From positions 1 through 46,473 of the forward strand of contig JAEOUL010000252.1 in NCBI GenBank assembly GCA_016839345.1: a stretch of 46,473 nucleotides of DNA, written 5' to 3'. The notes beneath the pieces were generated by a model, which was given only the letters and a program-made list of their open reading frames with translations, had not been told where the DNA came from and made no database searches. A program made the translations under genes and the position numbers. This document shows, in pieces, positions 18,891 to 26,374 of this stretch. Positions within the stretch are counted from its first letter, which is position 1. The number at the start of each line of letters is the position of its first letter. This stretch comes from Candidatus Thorarchaeota archaeon. GTDB lineage: Archaea > Asgardarchaeota > Thorarchaeia > Thorarchaeales > Thorarchaeaceae.

Positions 18891-19865
18891 ATGTCCACGA
18901 AAGAGTTGCGTAGCAGAGCCAAAGAGCTGGCTAAGGAGTATGGATATCTCCAATATATGTTAGAACGCTACCTAGCATTATGGGGTGAGGAAGACACTCT
19001 GAGGTTTCTCGAAGCCTGTGAATCTCCAGTCAGATCATCAATCAGAGTCAACAGTCTGAAGACCACAAATGCTGAAGTTCTTAGTCGCTTGCGTAGTAAA
19101 TCTGTAGTTATTGATGAGATTCCTTGGTTAGAACACGGTTTCTTTGCAGATTTTGACGGATTATCTCCCGGTGCAATGCTTGAGCACATGCTTGGTTTCT
19201 ATTATGTACAAGGAGTGCCATCTATGACAGCTGTGAGTGTCCTAGATCCTCAACCAGGTGAAACTATTCTTGATCTAGCTGCAGCTCCAGGGGGAAAGAC
19301 TACTCATATTGGACAGCTTATGATGAATACAGGAATAGTCATTGCTGTCGAACAAGATAGAATTCGGATGGCAAGTCTCAAGAGTAACATCATCCGTTGT
19401 GGGGTGACTAACTCATTAGTGCTTCGAGGTGATGCAAGAAAACTAGAAAATCTCAAGTTTGAACCTGACAGGATACTTCTCGATGCACCTTGTTCTGGGG
19501 AGGGTCTCATTCCGTTAGATCCTACAAGGAAAACTAGCAAAACCATGGCAGACATCAGATATTGTGCCACACGGGAGGATGAGATGTTAGATGCTGCGGT
19601 CAACGTCCTCACGGATGGGGGAACAATTGTGTATTCGACTTGCTCAATTGCCCCTGAAGAAAACGAGTATGTGGTTGATGATATTCTCAATAGATACCCA
19701 GAGATGGAAGTTGTTGAGATAGCCCTTGATTTTGGTATACCTGGATATTCTGAACCATATGGTGTTAGACTGAATGAATCACTGAAACTTTCAAGACGAT
19801 TTCTACCGCATTTACACGGAACAGAGGGTTTCTTCATCTGTAAAATGATCAAAAGGGAGGTGTGA
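18891..19865 (+). CDS. NSUN/RsmB-type RNA cytosine-C5 methyltransferase
   Basis: A 324-residue SAM-dependent RNA m5C methyltransferase of the NOP2/Sun family. The SAM-binding motif I is LDLAAAPGGKTTH. The two conserved cysteines are in DAPCSGEG (motif IV) and YSTCS (motif VI). The RxN-type N-terminal segment SIRVNSLKT also fits. The target, tRNA or rRNA, cannot be told. The next gene is a NIP7-like PUA protein 4 bases away, suggesting that the two work together on the same RNA. Confidence 0.9.
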   Translation: MSTKELRSRAKELAKEYGYLQYMLERYLALWGEEDTLRFLEACESPVRSSIRVNSLKTTNAEVLSRLRSKSVVIDEIPWLEHGFFADFDGLSPGAMLEHMLGFYYVQGVPSMTAVSVLDPQPGETILDLAAAPGGKTTHIGQLMMNTGIVIAVEQDRIRMASLKSNIIRCGVTNSLVLRGDARKLENLKFEPDRILLDAPCSGEGLIPLDPTRKTSKTMADIRYCATREDEMLDAAVNVLTDGGTIVYSTCSIAPEENEYVVDDILNRYPEMEVVEIALDFGIPGYSEPYGVRLNESLKLSRRFLPHLHGTEGFFICKMIKREV

Positions 19866-19869
19866 CTAT

Positions 19870-20412
19870 ATGAGCCTAGTTCTAGTTGATCCCATTGATT
19901 GGGCTTCTGTGATAGAGCAGATAGATGAGGAGTTTGGCGAGGGTGTGACAAAGAGTCTGCTCGGAGACCGCGTTCCAGTTGCATTGTCAGAGGGTGACAC
20001 CAAGACATTCTATCTTATACCAACAGAGTGGATGACTATTGTGACAGAAGAGGGTGAAAAACAGGACATTCAGTTCATTGGAAAGGAGCTGGGATCCATA
20101 GCTAAGGGTAGGTTCAGACTGAGTCTCCAGATTCTCAGTGAGCTTGAGGCACTGACTGATAGCGTCATAGTTGTATCAAAACAAAGTGCAGAAGCATTCA
20201 CCTATGGCAGAAGTGTTCTCAAAGAGTCTGTTATAGAACTGGATTCAAGATTTAAGAGAGGACAAAGAGTCCTTGTTCTGAATCAAAATCGTGAATGTCT
20301 TGGTATCGCGTCACTCTCAATTGATGCTGTAAAACTGAATCGTCTGAGCGGTGAAAAATTGGTTGCTAAGAATCTTATAGACATTGGGTGGTTCATTAGA
20401 CGACTCGGTTAG
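19870..20412 (+). CDS. NIP7-like PUA-domain RNA-binding protein
   Basis: A 180-residue protein. The middle segment IGKELGSIAKGRFRLSL and the later VSKQSAEAFTYGRSVLKE match the NIP7-type N-terminal and PUA regions found in archaeal relatives of the eukaryotic ribosome-biogenesis factor NIP7. The C-terminal KRGQRVLVLNQNRECLGIA is a typical PUA strand pair. A strong GGGAGGTG site precedes the ATG by seven bases. Coupling to the m5C methyltransferase suggests a guide or recruiter role in rRNA or tRNA modification, which is inference. The stop shares 4 bases with the convergent PAC2 gene. Confidence 0.7.
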   Translation: MSLVLVDPIDWASVIEQIDEEFGEGVTKSLLGDRVPVALSEGDTKTFYLIPTEWMTIVTEEGEKQDIQFIGKELGSIAKGRFRLSLQILSELEALTDSVIVVSKQSAEAFTYGRSVLKESVIELDSRFKRGQRVLVLNQNRECLGIASLSIDAVKLNRLSGEKLVAKNLIDIGWFIRRLG

Positions 20413-21155
20413 ACAAACATATCACTTGTTCGATCAGATGACTCAATGGACTTGCGCATCTTCTCAAGCCGCTCGATTTCACGAGATTCCTCCAACAACT
20501 GCTCTACATTCGCTCCAACGCCATAAACCTCATTGATTTTCTCAAGCATTGTAGCGGCAGAGCGAGGATCAGGACGTCCTCGTGTAGCATAAGTAAGGAG
20601 GCCAATTGCAGGAGCATCATGCATCTCTAATTCAGCGAGGAACAGGGCCAAGGGACCAGCGACAAAGAGACCTTCCTCAAGGAGAGGAACTTTCCACTTC
20701 TCAAGTAAATCTCCATAGGCAGTCGTCGGAACACTTCGCATATCTTCATCATCCTCTTTGAAGCTTGCATCCAGTCCACCTAGGAGAAGAGTTTCCGCAA
20801 ATTTATTCTCAGCCACCCAAGCAGCCAATCGATCTATGAAACCCCACTGCTCAGATTGATGCGGTTGAAAACGTGGAACAAGAAATACCATTTTCTTGGG
20901 TTCAAAGTGAAAGAGTTCAAATGGTAGAACTAATCTTCCATTTTCCATGGATACAAAGAGGGGAAGCATATCGCTTTTGATAAAACCTACACGTTCTGCC
21001 TCTAACGTTCTTGTCAGATGAGCAGTGCTCAAGAAACCAACTTCACCCAGACCATGAAACCCACATATGAAGGTTGAACCTGGTTTTACCTTGAAGTCCT
21101 TCTTCAGAATGATTTTGAACGTTGAATCAGTTGTAGCTACGAAAGCCATAATCAT
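20409..21155 (-). CDS. PAC2 family protein (proteasome-assembly-chaperone-like)
   Basis: A 248-residue protein of the PAC2 superfamily. Features are the glycine-rich CGFHGLGEVGFLS segment near the N-terminus, a central LLLGGLDAS strand, and GLLTYATRGRPDPRSA, which matches the family's usual GE/PD-R-A region. Eukaryotic PAC2 helps assemble the 20S proteasome, and archaeal relatives are thought to do similar work. A proteasome beta subunit lies elsewhere in the window (37155). The C-terminus is a predicted coiled coil. ATG at 21149 is an alternative start. Confidence 0.75.
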   Translation of the reverse strand: MIMAFVATTDSTFKIILKKDFKVKPGSTFICGFHGLGEVGFLSTAHLTRTLEAERVGFIKSDMLPLFVSMENGRLVLPFELFHFEPKKMVFLVPRFQPHQSEQWGFIDRLAAWVAENKFAETLLLGGLDASFKEDDEDMRSVPTTAYGDLLEKWKVPLLEEGLFVAGPLALFLAELEMHDAPAIGLLTYATRGRPDPRSAATMLEKINEVYGVGANVEQLLEESREIERLEKMRKSIESSDRTSDMFV

Positions 21156-21432
21156 GAAGCCTCAGTTGAGATATTGAAATTACCATTTCATCTCATCTTA
21201 GTTGCATGTTAGAATTTTGCCAGTTGCTTTTGAGGCTTTATATGTGTCTGCGTAAGATTAGTATTTTGGGGCTGTTAACACAATCTCCAAAGGGCAAATA
21301 GAAGCATTTTGAAAGGTGTGTATTTTTAGAATAGATTAACTATATTTTGTCAAACCACACATAAAACTAATAGGATAATATACTATATCCTCATATTACC
21401 TTATGCGCATTTGATTCGCGGAGCGGGCTTAT
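21156..21432. promoter_or_regulatory. AT-rich divergent intergenic region
   Basis: These 277 bases separate two divergent genes. A TATA-like TTTATATG lies at 21237-21244. An imperfect inverted repeat, AGGATA (21372-21377) and TATCCT (21386-21391), encloses an AT-rich core about 45 bases before the helicase start and could hold its promoter or an operator. I find no open gene here. Confidence 0.3.
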
Positions 21433-23631
21433 TTGAGCACTCTAAGGGAATTGGAACTCCAACAGGTCGTCCCCCGTTTGTTGGAGTTGCTCAGAAGGGA
21501 GGGACTTGCGTCTCTCACCAAGTTTCAGTCCATTGCTGTACAGCAGGGGATAATGAGAGGAAACAGTCAGCTCCTTGTAACCTATGACTACGGAGAAGCC
21601 TATCTTGTAGCTGAAATTGCGTTGTTAAACCGTATAGCATCTGACCATCAAGCTCGAGCTATTGTCTTATGCCCAAATCCGTATCAAGCTGAAAAGATGT
21701 TTCAATCAATAAGTCAGCGCTGCAATCGTCTTGGAATTGAGGCTTCTCAGATGATTAGGCGAAGAGAAGCCACCAAAGAAAAGGCAGTATCAAGTCGAGT
21801 ACTTGTCACGACATATACATCCTTTGATATTGCTCTACGGGTGAACCCTGAAATTCTTGAAGGACTGTCGTTTGTACTAATAGACAGATTGGATTTGATT
21901 GGACAACCTGGAATTGGCGCACGTCTTGAAACCATTCTGGTGACTCTCTTGGGTTTGTCTGATATTCAATACGTAGCTATTTGTCCTCCATTGGATGATA
22001 TAGATGATCTAGGTAGATGGCTTGCTGCGGAGTGTGTACAAGACCCAAAGACAGACGTGAAAGTGATTTTCAGTGTGAAAGCGGTTGGCGATTCAAGAGA
22101 TTCAATTAAAGATCTAACTGAATTTGTTCATTATCGTCGTGGCCAAGTAATGATACTCTGTGCAAACATTAGTACATGTGAGGAACTAGCTCTTATACTG
22201 GCGGGTATCAACACTACGGAATCATCAGCAGTTCTTGACCTAAGATTACCACCAGAACATAGGGATGACCTCAGATACCTAGCCCAAGATATCAAAGAAA
22301 AATATCCTCAGTGCAAAATCACGACAGATTTGAGCAAAGCCATATCGAAGGGAGTTGCCTTCTTTCACGAAGGTGTCGGGATGACCCAGAGAAGAATCAT
22401 ATCTTCTGCGTGGGAAGATGGATTACTTCCAGTCATTGTAATGCCAACACGTTTTGCTATCGCGAGTGGTCTTAGAGCAACTGTCGTCTTTCTGATGGGT
22501 GTTTTCATGCAGGAGTTCGGTAAAGAAATCTCACAAGATGATGCAGTCACAATGTTATCTGAATGGCAGCTCAGCGATGTCCTTGAGGCTGCGGGAAGAA
22601 GAGGTATAGATAATGAGGCGTTTGGTATTGTGGTTGTTGATAGCGAGTCCGAGAAGACGAGAGTGATTGCAAAGTTCTTCGAAACCGATTCAGAGGGAAA
22701 TCTAAAACCCAGCCTTGGTGAAGTAGATAGTGTTATGGATGAAACTGAGAACGTGCAGGATTTAGTTCTTAGACAACTATGTAGCAAATCTGATGATGAG
22801 GACCCTTTCTCAATAATAGATCGCACATTTTGGGGAAGTCAGAGTCGGGTGACTGATTTGAGTCAGACTGAGATGTATGACGAAGCAGCAGTAGAAAGTC
22901 ATCTGGCAATGCGTTCCACCAGAGCTACCAATGCTAGAGCAAAAGAAATTCCAGATGATAGTGTGAAGCTTGTTTCTGTAAGACCCGATAAAATTGAGGG
23001 ACTCGTTCATAGTGGAAGCCGAGAGATTTGGCACTATGCTACTCTCCGATCTAAGGAAGGTATGTCATGTTCATGCGAGTCCTGGAAATATCAGGGGATT
23101 CGAAAACATCGACTCTGTAAACATCTTGTGAAATTTTCACAGTATGCTCTTGACAATGACGAATCGAAACCATATGCGGCAGGCGTGATTCTTCAAGCCC
23201 TTCGTGGACTTGAGGTGTATGGTGAGCTCGAGAGAGATAGACTAATAGTTCGTGAAAAAGAAACAGCCCGTTGCACGGATCTTGGGAAGAATGTTGCGGT
23301 TCTTGGTGTACCAGTAAAAGATGCAAAGAGAGTAATGCGAGCAGTTTCAGATGAAAAGAGTGACCTAAAGACCATTCTGAAAAGTATAGTATTGACTCGG
23401 ACTAGTGTGCCAAAAGATGTAGTTACGCGCGTCTTAGACAGACTTCCTGCAAAAACCATCGAGGAGATAATTTGTGAAGATGATATGCCGGGTATTATTG
23501 AGAACTGTCTAGAGGAACTGGAATACATCAACTCAATCCTTCTGAAATTGATAAAATCAAAACATATAGCAAGAGAAGAGAGTTTGAAGCTCCAGGACAA
23601 TCTCTTACTACTTCTTGAATCCATGAGGTAA
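21433..23631 (+). CDS. Degenerate Ski2-like helicase with SWIM zinc finger
   Basis: A 732-residue protein whose N-terminal half follows a Ski2/Hel308 helicase line: LTKFQSIAVQQGI (Q-motif-like), VTTYTS (motif Ib), FHEGVG with the downstream GLLPVIVMPTRFAIASGL (motifs IV-V) and an AAGRRG relic of motif VI. The ATPase motifs are lost. Walker A reads TYDYGEAYLVAE (residues 50-60) without GKT, Walker B reads IDRLD (150-154) without DExH, and the SAT motif is ICPP. After about residue 520 comes a SWIM zinc finger, CxC at 546/548 and CxH at 562/564, then a helical C-terminus. TTG start. It is probably a nucleic-acid-binding pseudo-helicase rather than a motor. Confidence 0.7.
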   Translation: MSTLRELELQQVVPRLLELLRREGLASLTKFQSIAVQQGIMRGNSQLLVTYDYGEAYLVAEIALLNRIASDHQARAIVLCPNPYQAEKMFQSISQRCNRLGIEASQMIRRREATKEKAVSSRVLVTTYTSFDIALRVNPEILEGLSFVLIDRLDLIGQPGIGARLETILVTLLGLSDIQYVAICPPLDDIDDLGRWLAAECVQDPKTDVKVIFSVKAVGDSRDSIKDLTEFVHYRRGQVMILCANISTCEELALILAGINTTESSAVLDLRLPPEHRDDLRYLAQDIKEKYPQCKITTDLSKAISKGVAFFHEGVGMTQRRIISSAWEDGLLPVIVMPTRFAIASGLRATVVFLMGVFMQEFGKEISQDDAVTMLSEWQLSDVLEAAGRRGIDNEAFGIVVVDSESEKTRVIAKFFETDSEGNLKPSLGEVDSVMDETENVQDLVLRQLCSKSDDEDPFSIIDRTFWGSQSRVTDLSQTEMYDEAAVESHLAMRSTRATNARAKEIPDDSVKLVSVRPDKIEGLVHSGSREIWHYATLRSKEGMSCSCESWKYQGIRKHRLCKHLVKFSQYALDNDESKPYAAGVILQALRGLEVYGELERDRLIVREKETARCTDLGKNVAVLGVPVKDAKRVMRAVSDEKSDLKTILKSIVLTRTSVPKDVVTRVLDRLPAKTIEEIICEDDMPGIIENCLEELEYINSILLKLIKSKHIAREESLKLQDNLLLLLESMR

Positions 23632-23682
23632 CATTTTTACGTAGGTAGCCTTGTGCCGGCCCAGACCAAGTGGTGAAACTTC

Positions 23683-24828
23683 ATGAAATTGTTTGAACAT
23701 GAGGCAAAGGATATCTTCCGGGCATTCAAGATGCCAACTCCTCCTGGTGGTGTTGCTAAGACTCCGAAGGAGGCTAAAGAGCGTGCCATTGAAGTTGGAA
23801 AACCTGTTGTCGTAAAGGCAATGGTACTTGCTGGTAAAAGAGGAAAGGCCGGCGGTGTGAAGTTCGCAGATACTCCACAAGAAGCAGAAAAGTTCGCTGA
23901 AGAGATTTTGAAGATGCGTATCAACGACCTTCCTGTAGAGGCTGTTCTTATTGAAGAAAAACTTGACATTGCGCAGGAAATCTACGCAGGAATCACAATT
24001 GATAGAAATGAACGCAAGTACGTTGTAATCGGTAGTGCTGCAGGTGGAATGTCAATTGAAGAGCTTGCTGAGGAGAGTCCGGAGAAGATTATCAAGATGT
24101 ATGTTAATCCAACTCTTGGATTTCAACCATTTGAGGCTCGGCAGATGGCTATTGCCATGGGTTTCAAGGGTAACCAAATCAACCAGCTAAGCAGCTTCTT
24201 TCTGAAACTCTGGCAAATAGTCGAAACCTACGACGTTGAACTTACAGAGATTAACCCTCTGATTCTCACAAAGGATGGCAGGTTCTTTGCTGCAGATGCT
24301 AGGTTGAATATCGATGACAACTCACTCTATAGGCATAATGACATCATTGAGAAGCTCAACCGGAAACCGATTGAACAAAATGAACGTGAAAGATTGGCAA
24401 CTGAAAATGATATGGCCTATGTGGAGCTTGATGGTAACATCGCTTGTATCTGCAATGGTGCAGGTCTGACTATGGCAACACTAGATGCAGTTTCACTCTA
24501 TGGTGGAGAGGCAAGCACATTCCTTGATCTTGGTGGTGGAGCTGATGCTGAGAGGGTTGAGAAGGGCATAGAGATAGCATTGATGTATCCTAAGGTGAAG
24601 GCGATTTTGGTCAATATAATGGGGGGCATAACAAGGTGCAATGAGGTTGCAAAGGGAATTGTTGCAGCGAGAGAAGATGGAGATATCACCGCACCCATGG
24701 TCATTAGAATGGTCGGAACAAACGAAGAAGAGGGTCAAGAGATTCTAAGCAAGGCAGGTATACCCTTCCTCAAGACAATGGAGGAGGCTGCGGCCAGAGT
24801 TGTTGAGCTTGTAAAGGAGGTAGTCTAG
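23683..24828 (+). CDS. sucC: Succinyl-CoA ligase (ADP/GDP-forming), beta subunit
   Basis: A 381-residue ATP-grasp subunit. Motifs are the N-terminal MKLFEHEAKDIFRAF, the PVVVKAMVLAGKRGKAGGV nucleotide-binding loop, EINPL near residue 190, and the C-terminal NIMGGITRCNEVAKGI region that meets the alpha subunit. With the alpha subunit it interconverts succinyl-CoA and succinate in the citric acid cycle with substrate-level phosphorylation. A GGTGA site precedes the ATG. Its stop at 24826-24828 directly abuts the sucD start, so the two are translated from one message. Confidence 0.95.
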   Translation: MKLFEHEAKDIFRAFKMPTPPGGVAKTPKEAKERAIEVGKPVVVKAMVLAGKRGKAGGVKFADTPQEAEKFAEEILKMRINDLPVEAVLIEEKLDIAQEIYAGITIDRNERKYVVIGSAAGGMSIEELAEESPEKIIKMYVNPTLGFQPFEARQMAIAMGFKGNQINQLSSFFLKLWQIVETYDVELTEINPLILTKDGRFFAADARLNIDDNSLYRHNDIIEKLNRKPIEQNERERLATENDMAYVELDGNIACICNGAGLTMATLDAVSLYGGEASTFLDLGGGADAERVEKGIEIALMYPKVKAILVNIMGGITRCNEVAKGIVAAREDGDITAPMVIRMVGTNEEEGQEILSKAGIPFLKTMEEAAARVVELVKEVV

Positions 24829-25698
24829 ATGGCACTTCTAGTAGACAAAGACACAAGGGTCGTAGTACAGGGAATAACCGGCGGTCAGGGTACGTTTCAT
24901 TCTGCTGCCATGCTGGAGTACGGTACAAAGATAGTTGCGGGAGTCACACCTGGAAAGTCTGGGCAAGAGGTCAATGGAATTCCTGTTTTTGACAGTGTCA
25001 TCGAAGCAAAAGAGGCAAAGGGAGCCAATGCATCCATCATATTTGTACCAGCACCTTTTGCTGGCGATGCAGCCCTTGAGGCAATTGCAGCCAATCTTAA
25101 TCCAGTGGTACTGATTACTGAGCACGTTCCAGTAAAGGATGAGATCCGTTTAATTCATGCTGCAAAAGCGAAAGGAATCACAGTGATTGGTCCTAATACT
25201 CCTGGCATTATCACACCCGGTGCAAAACAGAAGGTTGGAATCATGCCAGGTCACGTCTTTTCAGATGGTGATGTTGGGCTCATGTCTCGCAGTGGAACAC
25301 TTACCTATGAGATTGCAGCTGGTATGACAAACGCAGGTATTGGAATCTCCACAGCGATTGGTCTTGGTGGTGATCCATGTGTTGGTCTTACCACAATCGA
25401 AGCAGTTAAGCTGTTCAAGGAGGACAAAGACACTAAGGCCTTGGTCTTAGTTGGTGAGATTGGGGGTGATGCAGAAGAGAGGGCTGCAGCATATATCAAG
25501 AAGGAGTATAATCTTCCAGTTGTTGGTTTTATTGCAGGTCGAACTGCACCTCCAGGAAAACGCATGGGACACGCAGGTGCAATTATCAGTGGAAGTTCAG
25601 GCACAGCTGCAGCTAAAATCAAAGCATTAAACGATGCAGGAATTGCAGTTGCTGACAAACCCAGTGATGTTGCAAGGCTTCTGAAAGACGCATTGTGA
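24829..25698 (+). CDS. sucD: Succinyl-CoA ligase (ADP/GDP-forming), alpha subunit
   Basis: A 289-residue subunit with the CoA-binding Rossmann region (ITGGQGTFHSAAMLEYGTKI), the GPNTPGIITP loop, and LVGEIGGDAEE. The phosphohistidine site is in the GHAGAI motif near residue 245. Length is standard. The ATG follows the sucC stop with no gap. Together with SucC it forms the complete ligase, so the host has at least this step of the citric acid cycle. Confidence 0.95.
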   Translation: MALLVDKDTRVVVQGITGGQGTFHSAAMLEYGTKIVAGVTPGKSGQEVNGIPVFDSVIEAKEAKGANASIIFVPAPFAGDAALEAIAANLNPVVLITEHVPVKDEIRLIHAAKAKGITVIGPNTPGIITPGAKQKVGIMPGHVFSDGDVGLMSRSGTLTYEIAAGMTNAGIGISTAIGLGGDPCVGLTTIEAVKLFKEDKDTKALVLVGEIGGDAEERAAAYIKKEYNLPVVGFIAGRTAPPGKRMGHAGAIISGSSGTAAAKIKALNDAGIAVADKPSDVARLLKDAL

Positions 25699-25735
25699 CT
25701 GGTTCAATAGAATCTTTTTGTGGAAAGAGCACAAG

Positions 25736-25744
25736 CTTTTAAAA
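25736..25744 (+). promoter_or_regulatory. Likely TATA box of the eL40 gene
   Basis: An AT-rich CTTTTAAAA element lies 76-84 bases before the eL40 ATG, after the end of sucD and a run of T. If used, the transcript would start near 25768 and carry a leader of about 50 bases. This is inferred from sequence alone. Confidence 0.35.
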
Positions 25745-25819
25745 CACAACTCAGCTGGAAAGCCGAGCGGGCTAACTGGAGTCTACTCTGTTTGCCGTAA
25801 TTGAAAAGAGGTTCAAAAG

Positions 25820-25978
25820 ATGCCAGTCGCTGACATCGAAAAACGTAGGCTAGCACAGCATTACTTGCTGTACAAGTCCATTTGCCGATTCTGTGGAGCA
25901 ACTAATCCACTTAAGGCGAAAAAGTGCAGAAAATGCAAAACAAAGGACCTCAGACCAAAGAGGCGTTCAAAGAAGTAA
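25820..25978 (+). CDS. rpl40e: Large-subunit ribosomal protein eL40
   Basis: A 52-residue protein, starting MPVADIEKRRLAQHY. It has the zinc-binding pattern of eL40, CRFCGATNPLKAKKCRKC, giving CxxC then CxxC, and a basic C-terminal tail LRPKRRSKK. Length matches archaeal eL40; the ubiquitin fusion of eukaryotes is absent. It precedes tRNA-Val and eL38 on the same strand, so the three may share a transcript. Confidence 0.9.
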   Translation: MPVADIEKRRLAQHYLLYKSICRFCGATNPLKAKKCRKCKTKDLRPKRRSKK

Positions 25979-26004
25979 TTCTCTAGAATAAGGCCCATAT
26001 CTAC

Positions 26005-26129
26005 GGGCCGGTGGTCTAGCCCGGTTATGACGTCGCCTTCACAAGCTGTGTTCACATGGCGATAAGTCCATGGAGGAGTATGGCTGAAAGCGGCGAATAT
26101 CACGAGTTCAAATCTCGTCCGGCCCACCA
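26005..26129 (+). tRNA. tRNA-Val (anticodon CAC) with a 47-base intron
   Basis: The acceptor stem GGGCCGG (26005-26011) pairs with CCGGCCC (26119-26125), with discriminator A126 and an encoded CCA (26127-26129). The T-arm is ACGAG/CTCGT with loop TTCAAAT. The anticodon stem TCGCC (26033-26037) pairs with GGCGA (26092-26096). The mature loop is TTCACAC, giving anticodon CAC at 26040-26042, which reads the valine codon GUG. The intron is 26044-26090, between positions 37 and 38. The splice sites form a bulge-helix-bulge: bulge CAA (26042-26044), 4-bp helix TTCA (26038-26041) with TGAA (26085-26088), and bulge AGC (26089-26091). It lies between eL40 and eL38. Confidence 0.95.
26044..26090 (+). 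other. Archaeal tRNA intron (bulge-helix-bulge type)
   Basis: This 47-base insertion interrupts tRNA-Val between anticodon-loop positions 37 and 38. Cuts after the second base of each 3-base bulge would join A43 to C91 and restore a standard 7-base loop. The intron is removed by the archaeal tRNA-splicing endonuclease. It contains no reading frame of note. Confidence 0.9.
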
Positions 26130-26158
26130 ATCTTACAGCAACAATATGGTGCTTAACA

Positions 26159-26374
26159 ATGCCAAAACAAATTCATGATATCGACAAGTTCCTCGAGATG
26201 TCAGAGGATGCTGAAGAGTGTAGAGTCAAGAGAGGCAGCAATCAGGTCAAGCTGAAACTCCGCACGAAAAAATACCTGTATACAATTATTGTTGAGCCAC
26301 AGAAAGCTGAGGAGATCATTCAACAGGTCAAGTGCCAAGTAGTAGAGGCACGAAGTGGTGAATTAGCAACCTAA
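26159..26374 (+). CDS. rpl38e: Large-subunit ribosomal protein eL38
   Basis: A 71-residue protein aligning over its length with eukaryotic eL38: MPKQIHDIDKFLEM at the start, VKLKLRTKKYLYTIIV in the middle (human: VKFKVRCSRYLYTLVI) and KAEEIIQQVKC near the end. eL38 is universal in eukaryotes but present only in some archaea, notably TACK and Asgard groups, which supports the lineage guess. The gene follows tRNA-Val by about 30 bases. Its stop shares CTAA with the convergent beta-CASP gene. Confidence 0.85.
   Translation: MPKQIHDIDKFLEMSEDAEECRVKRGSNQVKLKLRTKKYLYTIIVEPQKAEEIIQQVKCQVVEARSGELAT

Noticed and set aside
22365..22826. Minus-strand frame of 153 codons in the helicase-SWIM gene
   Set aside because: Serine-rich, low-complexity antisense translation with no motifs. 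The plus-strand frame has helicase and SWIM features.
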